Shown piece by piece: positions 24,201 to 33,200 of a DNA stretch of 64,000 nucleotides (positions within the stretch are counted from its first letter, which is position 1; each line of letters starts with the position of its first letter). The DNA lies in the NCBI GenBank assembly GCA_940337035.1, contig CALNHX010003609.1, positions 81,726-145,725 on the forward strand, given 5' to 3'. The stretch comes from Agriotes lineatus. Lineage: Eukaryota > Arthropoda > Insecta > Coleoptera > Elateridae. The position numbers and the translations under genes are program-made. The notes beneath the pieces were generated by a model. That model did no database searches. It worked only from the letters and a program-made list of their open reading frames with translations, and was not told the DNA's origin.

Positions 24201-27200
24201 CATGCAAGGAGAACCATGCATTTTTTTAAATTGACCAATACTGAACTGATTATCTGATAAACATTTTAGGGATGCTTATCAAGCGTGGATGGTGTCATTA
24301 TTGGAAGTAGAATGTCAAAAAACAAGCAACTTGAGTCTTTTTGAGTTATTAGGTCAATTCTAAATCATAATTCGTATACTGTTTTTATATAATAATTTTC
24401 AAAATACAAACGCGGGCGACATACTTACAGGTCACAGAAACTAGATTGACTCTCAAGGTAGGTCATGAAAGGCGCTGTGATCATATATATGACGAATTGG
24501 CAATATGTGGAAAGTTGTCAAACATACAAAGTTTGGTTACATTTTAAATGACAAGTAATCAGTAACGGTGGGTAGAGGGATTTCGTTTGCGCAGTGACTA
24601 ACGTCATATGACAGATTCTTCGTGTTTTAAAGTGTGAACATTGCTGTTGCTGGGATAGAAGGTATAGCAGAGCCTGGTTGTTCGACTTAACACCATTATT
24701 GCCGCAATCCTTTTAACATTCAAGAACTGATAATACACCATACCGCAATGTTGCGTACGCCTCTGATTTATTGTGTTATTTAGCTTAAATAAGGTTAACA
24801 ATTTAATGTCAATATGATAGATGTAAACATGTTACCAATATGAAACTTGGAAATTACTAGATTCTAACATTAGTTCCGATTTTCACCGCGTCTCAATCTA
24901 GATTTTGTAACCTGTACAAATAATTTTGCCCATCAAAGTTCTCGTGCTGGTCTCGCTTTTGATATACTACTAATGATAACACGTACAGTCGCGTTCAAAT
25001 AAATCTGGGACAATAATTTTTTTATATGCAGGTTGAGTTAAGAATTGAAGAATATCTCCATGGACTTCCTGCTATCAGAAAGAGTTACAGATTTCAGTAC
25101 CTGTTAAAGTTTAATGTAACTCTTTCTGATAGCAGAAGATCCATGGAGATATTCTTCAATTCTCAACTGAACCTGCATATGAAAAAACATTGTCCCAGAT
25201 TTATTTGAACACGACTATACAGGGTGAGTCATGTTAATCTTTGGACGCGTTTATCCAGTGAGGGAAGCACGATGGTGAAAAATACCCCGGGACAAAATTG
25301 TTCGGGGTGAAGGGAGACAAATTTTTCCACTAAAATCCACTCCCCCCTCGTACTTTCCCTCGCGGGGGGTGGGAGGGGACAACTTTCAAATTTCAAATAG
25401 AACCCCCCATTTTTTTCCATGGATTCGGGTTCCTGATAAAAAAATATGACATTTTTGTCCGAACAATTTTTCATGAAACTGCTTTCTTCGGTCAGTTTTA
25501 GCGCATCTCACAATCCCACCCTTGGAACACCCAGGAACAACGACGTGGACGTGGTGGGATTTTGTTCCAATCGGGATGCTTTTTTCGCGTGAGTCCCCTT
25601 GCCTCTCATGTACGGTGTGTTCTCATGAAATTCGCCGGGAGTCAGTGGCTCTCCCACGCGCTCTGGTCATGACCGTACATCACGAGCGTAGGTCCAATCT
25701 AACGTTCTGGAACCTCAATCCTGGAAATTTTTGTCATTTTGGTGAAACATTGACACTTTTGGCCCTGATGACAGCTACCTGACAGCTGTGATGACATCGT
25801 GTGGAGACAATTTTATGGCTGTAGACCTGGTAACTCCATATCGAGCGCTAACAATCATATGTGCTGTTTCGGGATAATGTCCATTCACTGTAGTTCTTAA
25901 ATAGGGCGGGGGGTCATAATTCTGACCGAAGAAAGCATTTTCATGAAAAATTGTTCGGACAAAAATTTCATATTTTTTATCAGGAACCCGAATCCATGGA
26001 AAAAAATGGGGGGCTCCATTTGAAATTTGACCCCCCCCCCCCCGCGGGGGGAATGAATTTTGGTGCCAAAAGTTGTCCCGCTTCACCCCGAACAATTTTG
26101 TCCCGAGGTATTTTTCACCATCTTGCTTCCATCACTGGAAAAACGCGTACAAAGATTAAAATGGCTCACCCGGTATAACCACCTTTTTTGAGTGACGGCA
26201 ACCTTCTCTTTTATTTTTAGTTTTTAGGGACTTGTAAATACTTACCTACTGGTACAATAAACAATAAGGAAAAATTTTTTTCGAATGAGGTGTATCGCAA
26301 ACCAATGAATGTTTAGGTATATTTAGTGTTATAATAGGGCCCTTATCCTTCGTATACCTACCGATTTATATGAGAAAAGAGCGGGAAATGCATACGCTAG
26401 AGAAAAACCATCATAAAATAGAGAGAAAATCATTAAGAATGCGGAGGAAGTAGTTGAAACTATACATTGATTAAAAAAATACATAAAATAGCCTAAAACC
26501 AACATTTTCAAATTTTAAACAACATTAGACAAAAAGCAGTAAAGAAGGCAGTTAAAGGTTGATTAAATAACAAGTTAAACAAAAGTGGGCGTTGTGTCCA
26601 AGGTGGACGTTATGACCAAATGCGAAGGTGGACGTTGTGTCCAAGGTGGACGTTGTGACCAAATGCGAAGGTGGACGTTGTGACCAAATGCGTAGGTGGA
26701 CGTTGTGACCAGAATGGGCGTTATGGAGGTGGACGTTGTGTCCAAGGTGGACGTTGTGACCAAATTTGAAAGTGGACGTTGTGACCAGAGTGGGCGTTAT
26801 GGCGGTGGACGTTGTGTCCAAGGTGAATGTTGTGTCCAAATTTGAAAGTGGACGTTGTGACCAGAGTGGGCGTTATGGCGGTGGACGTTGTGACCAGGGT
26901 GGACGTTACAACCAACGCCGTAAAATGTTATTCTCAACAGGCGCCGGTGGACGTTGTGACCAGAGTGAGCGTTGTGGCGGTGGACGTTGTGTCCAAGGTG
27001 GACGTTATGACCAAATGCGACGGTGCACGTTGTGACCACAGTGGGCGTTGTGGCGGTGGACGTTGTGACCAGGGTGGACGTTATGACCAAAAATAGCGGT
27101 GGACGTTGTGTCCAACATGGTTGCCATACTAGGTGGTGGACGTTGTGACCAGTGGGCGTTGTGTCCAAGACCCAAATGGGTCATTAGGCTGAAGAGAGAT

Positions 27201-30200
27201 AACGATGGACAAATAACCAAGTATAAGGCAAGGCTTGTAGTATAAGGCAAGGCTTGTAGCAAAAACCAGAATGCAAACATTTTAGTGTGCCAACGATCAC
27301 AGCACTAGTTGGATTCTTCTGTTATATTAGCATTGTGTTATCCTGATGGTGCCTATTGCTATGGACGCACAGTTCACAAGGTTACTAAATAATGCCAAGT
27401 TACTCAAAGCATAAAGAAAAAAGTATGTGACAAAGCACAGTTTTAAGTACATTCAATTTAATAAAATTATATTACTATTGCTAGAGTAAATCTCAAATTT
27501 TTTGAAGAATTTTGCTAATAGAATTTTACTTACACATTGCGGAGATTTATCTCTCTCGGTCGATGACGGCAGCTGATTCTCAATTTCTAATACAATACCT
27601 CTAAGTTCCTTTAATCGACACTTCTGATAGTTCGGGTCGACACTTTTTCTTTTCGTTCTTGCTAACTGAAAAATAAAATATTAGGTACTTTGAAATCGAA
27701 ATATTTTTTTACCACAGTATTGCTACAGTCCACGCAATTTTACTTACATGATATCTTGGATATTGATCTCCCTTGGTAGACAGAGGTAATGGTTGCTCGA
27801 TCTCCCGAAGCAGTTCTTGAAATTCCTCTGCCCTACGCATCTGATAATCCAAGTCAACATTTTTGCTTTTTTCTGGGCGCTTCTGGTAGTAGGCATCGAC
27901 ATGGTTCTTTTTACTTTCGGTTTTCTGCTACACAAAATATTCAAAGTAATAATACATTAAGTTAGCAACGATTTTATAACTTTACTTCTATACAGCTTGT
28001 AGCCTTTCTCACGAGCAAATGTTCCTTTCTAGTTTTTGCTATTGCAGGATTGCTGACCATGTCCTTGAGGGTGGATTGAACATATAGAAACATGAAGCCA
28101 TACAAAATGTTCAAAAACAAGCTAAACCTCAAAGTTTGTAAAGAATAATCGTAGCAGAATTTTACTCACCTGTTGGGGCGATTTATCGCTTTTGTAAGAA
28201 GATAACAGCGGTTGCTCAATTTCTGATATGAGTTGTCTAGACTCCTCTGCTCGATGCATATGATAGTTCGGGGCAACATTCTTCTTCCTATTTTTTCTTT
28301 GCTGAAACACAAAATAATCAAAACCATAATAAAAAAAAAATTGAAACCATACAAAATGTTCAAAAACAAACCAAACCTCAAAGTTTGTAAAACATTTTCA
28401 CAGCAGAATTTTACTTACTTCTGGTACATGTTCCTTAGAATCAGTAGTTTGATCTTTGCTTTTCATTTTCTGCAAAACAAAACATTCAAAGTCACAATAA
28501 ATTAAGCCTGCTGTTCTGTATGCATCGCTGTACGGCTGTACTGTTGGTGTCAATATGACCCCAAACATTAATAATGATAAGACAACTGAATGGTGAATTT
28601 TGTAAATTACATTGCATTTAATGAGTAATATTAGCACAATCTGGAAATTGCCAAGGTTTTGTAGTTCTGTGAAGTAGGTTTTAATATGTTAAAAAAATCT
28701 TTATTCTTTCACAACTAAATGCATGGATAGTAATACCAGTGAGTAAATAATTGTGAAAGAATTCAGATGTGCGAGGAAAAATTCTATCGCACCCTGTTCT
28801 GCCACTTAAACCCTGACGATTTTCAATGAAAGAGAAATATATATAAACATAATTTTTTTAGACTTAAATCACACAAAAATAATATAAAATAATATAAAAG
28901 ATAAAGGAACATTCAAGAAAGGCAACTGTGTCTTTGGGGGGCGTGACAATTGCTTTGTTCCTGCTGTTGATTTTGTGTACATCAGTATGAAAAAAATCTT
29001 ACTAGTAAGATATAACACAGTCCGAAATTAAACGATTTTATGAAACAAATAAGCTGACTAAAGATAAAAACGATTATGCATGTTCAGCCACTGAATATCA
29101 GAGAATTTGTGATCCTATAAAATTTTCGTGTTCCAAAAATATAACGAAGACTGAAATTCTGTATTTTTTGAACTCTTATTCTATCAATAGAACTTAAACA
29201 AGGAAAGTACAGAGAGCTACAAAAAGTAAACTGTGAAAAGATTAGAGATTCGCACAGTGCAGTTTTAATTTTAACAGAAAGGTAATACCTGTGAGAATAT
29301 AATATAAGAAGATTGACGTAGGCTATTTTTTGCACGCTAGACTAAAGGAATTTGTGTACTGTTTACTTTAATATCTAAATTTTTCATATCGCAACATATA
29401 GATTTTTTTCCCAAAAACCATAATTTGTGACTTGGATGGATTTAAAAATAAACTGTGTTTCTGAGATGAAACGTACAAGCCCTCTAAATTATTATTAATT
29501 TCATTTACAGCGTTGGCAATTGAAAAATTAAAAAAATAATACAGCTGAGTATCATCAGCATGTCAGTGGTATTTACAGTATCTAACGCAATCAATGAAGA
29601 AAGAAGTATAAATAGTGAATAACAAGGGACCAAGGATGGATTGTTGTTTAATTTCAGATCTTAAATAAACTAGGTTACATATATTATCTTGCAACTGCAT
29701 AGCAGTTTTCTTTAAACCAATAAAGTAAAATACTATGGTGAGTGGTATCAAACGCTTTGGTGAAATCGATCATAATTAACACAGACAGCTTTACCTGATC
29801 GACAGAATGTATCAAATCATCGACTACTTTGAGTAATGCAGTTGTGCAGCTATGAAGTGGTCTAAAACCTGATTGCCGAGAAGATAGAATGTCATAAGGA
29901 GATAAATAAAGTCTGAGTTGATTACAAATTACATTCTCCAATACTTTAGATAACACAGGCATAGTTGGAGTAGAGTTATTTGGTTAAATCGTCTTAAAAG
30001 CGTAAGTAGTAATCCTATCTAAAACCCATTTCAAAGGTGTACTGCAGGTAATATACCAGGACCGGCTTCTAAAATTTTATTTGAAAACAGCAATCTGTAA
30101 TTTGTTTAAAGTAAAAGTTAACACTGTATAAGATATCTTCTATATCTCCACCACTTTCTTGCTATACGTCTTCATTGGCGACTTCTTCATCATCGATCCA

Positions 30201-33200
30201 GGGTTTCCACATTTTAAACCCCTATCAGTTTCGTTCAAAAGTTTGAAAACAACTACTGCTATGTTGTAGTTTTAGGAATAAATACATTAAATATAAATTA
30301 AACGCCATTTATGTAAAATGTTTATGCCAGATACTGTTTATTGATTTGTATTCTCTAAATACAATTACAGCTGAAAATGAGTTAAAATGTTGACTCAGTC
30401 CGGCTCGTTTAGATAAGTTGTTTGTAATGCGCTTATCTTTCTTTTTAGTAACACTGTTATTGAATATTTTCACCTTTTCATCAATATCGGGATAAAAATT
30501 AATTAAATTCCAAGGTAAAAACTGCAAATCTGTTTGAAAATGATCTTTATTAATCAAATTGAGGTTACAATGTTTAATAAAGAGTTACTTTACAAACGAC
30601 AACGTTCTGGTCAGATGCGTGATAATCACATACTTCAAGTAGTGAAACTAATTCCTTATCGGAAGATAAAATAAAATCAATTAATGCACTGCTGTTTGAA
30701 GTAATTCTGGTAGGTTTAATTACATGTTGAAAACATTCCAAAGATTCTAAAAACGAATTAAAAAGAAAAATACCTTTGCTATTTTTCAATAAATCGATAT
30801 TAAAATCTCCTACACAAATAATTTTAACCATTTGTAATAAACAAGTAGATATCGCTCCTTCAAGCTCATTAAGAACAATTTGGGATTGAAGCTAGGTGAA
30901 CGATATACAACACCTAACACAGAATTTTCTTAATCAGTTTCCACCAAAATCCACAGTTGCTTTATGGTGTTATTAGATTCAATTTGTGCAAATTTAATTC
31001 TATTTGAAATGAAAGCTGCTACTCCCCCACTGCGAGTGAAGCGATCTTTACGAATTAAAGCATACCCTTCAGTTTTAAAAGCAGTTGTAATAATAGTTGC
31101 ATTTAACCGTGTTTCACATGCATTTGTTTTGAGCTCCGTGAATGTAGTATAGCAAGTTGAAGTCAGGTGAGAACAAGTTTTAATAAGTAACTACATTGTC
31201 GACTGGTAGTAAAATTGCTGAAAAATATTGCAGTTTGCCAGAAATGACTATTTTTGGACGATTAAACTACTACTCAGTTATTAAATTAAAATATGGGGTC
31301 TTATTAATAATCCTATATAAACGAAAAATCCTGACTCACTAACTGACTCATCAACGCCCAGCCCAAACCCTTGGACCGAGAAAGCTGAAATTTTGCGCAG
31401 AGGTTCCCTTTATGATGTATACAAGGAATACGGAAGGATATTTCAAAACTCAACCCTTAAAGGGGTAAAATGGGGGTTCCAATTTTGTATGGAAAATAAT
31501 ATTAAATAGACATTCGACTTGAAACTTCGTAGGAGTACTCCTAAAAACAAATAAGCAAACACGTATTTCGTGACTTAGGGGGTGAAATGGGGTAAATAAG
31601 CCTAAAAATTGATATGGGTGTTGTTATTGAGGTTTTTTGGGACGTTGATTGCGAAAATTGCATTTATTTTTAAATCCAAGATGGTGGACATGACAAAATT
31701 AAAACCCTATAGTGGTGAAACGGGGTTTCAGAGACAAATTATTTTTGGGCAAAACAAGGTTTGCCGGGCCAGCTAGTTATTTATATTTATAATGTAGTGG
31801 AATCTAGGTCTGAATTTAAAGATCTAAAGATTATCGCACTGCTCACAATATCACACAAGCAACTCAAATAGTTCAAAATATTTCTAAGGTCGATGCAAAC
31901 TGCAAACAGGAGCTATTATATTTACAATAATCTATTGACAAACAAAGCTCTAAAGGTCCTCAATAACTCATAAAATCTTACGGTTGTAAAACGTGGTCTC
32001 TGACGGAACATGAACAAGAAAAACTTAGATGTGCAGAAAGAAGAATCGCAAGAAAAAAGGACCAGCTTACGATTAAGGAACACCAAGAAGAATTACCAAC
32101 GCAGAATTAAACAAGATAGTGCAAGGTGACGATCTGACTGATCTTTCTCCTTTCAACACAATTTCAATATTTGATTTAATAATATGTATATTTTTTTTCT
32201 TTTTGTTTCTATTTTTTTATAATTATAGCAACTAAGTTTTCTTTTATGTGTTCAATAAATTTGTTATTAGTATTATTAATGAACCCAAGAGTATATAAGC
32301 AACAAGAAATCTGTTAAAATTGCTTTACAATTACAGCAATTGCAACCTTCATAATAAGAAACAATCACAGAGTGCTGTTGATGTAACTTTTGAAATATAT
32401 TTACAATGAATTATAAACATTTTTAAGTCATATTGACCACAACACTACAGCAAGGTTAAGTTAGCAACAATTTTATAACTTTACCATTACTGTCCATGTA
32501 GCCTCTCTCAGGAGCACAGGTTTCGTTCTTTCAGGGTTGCTGAGAACATTCTTGTAGTCAGATCGAGTACACTGAAACATGAAAGTGTGTAAAATATTCA
32601 GAAACAAACCAAACCTCAAAGTTTGCAAAGAATATTTGAAGCAGAAATTTACCCACCTGCCTTGGCATTTTGTCTTTCTTGTAATTGGAATTTTTATCTG
32701 TGCCGTTGGCTTGCTGCAACACAAAATATCCAAAATGATAATAAATTATTTAAGTTAGCAACAATTTTATAACATTACAGTACTACAGCTTGTAGCCTCT
32801 CTCAGGTGCAGATGTTTCTTGACACTTTTTGTTATTGCAGGACTGCTGACTACATTGTCGGGTGCAGATTGAACATAGTACTGAAACATGAAAGTGTACA
32901 CAATTTTCAAAAACAAACAAAATCTCAAAGTTAGTAAAGAATAATCCCAGCAGAACTTTGCTCACCTCGCTTGGTGTATTATATTTCCTTGAATCGTCAT
33001 ACTTCTTTTTATTTTCAGAGTACTGCAACACAAAATATTCGAAATCATAACTAATTATTTAAATTAGCAACAATTTTATAACATTACCATTATAGCCTCT
33101 CTCAGGAGCACATACTTTGTCGCAAAAGGGCTGCTGATCAGATTCTTTTGGCCAGGTTGAATTTTCTGAAACATGAAAGCGTACAAAATGTTCAGACACA

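Larger units (their letters stand above)
17777..27173. mobile_element. Giant foldback-type element (9.4-kb near-palindrome)
   Basis: The ends read GGGACCTGGACACAACGCCC and, in reverse complement, GGGTCTTGGACACAACGCCC. The flanks are an exact 8-bp duplication AAATGGGT (17769-17776 and 27174-27181). Removing the element rejoins the Copia reading KWV to LKRDNDGQITKYKARLVA. The left arm runs to about 21253 and the right arm starts near 22428. Matching landmarks in inverted order include the minisatellite, the CTACTGGTACA junction (18960 and 26258), the hairpin MITE, GGTATACCGGGTGG (21010 and 22805) and GATTGTGATACC (about 21250 and 22432). Such arms with terminal tandem repeats recall Drosophila FB elements. 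The superfamily is unassigned and no intact transposase is found. Confidence 0.85.

Noticed and set aside
17777..27173. The large palindrome as a Polinton/Maverick or viral integration
   Set aside because: The target duplication is 8 bp rather than 6, and no polymerase B, integrase, ATPase or capsid frame is present between the arms.
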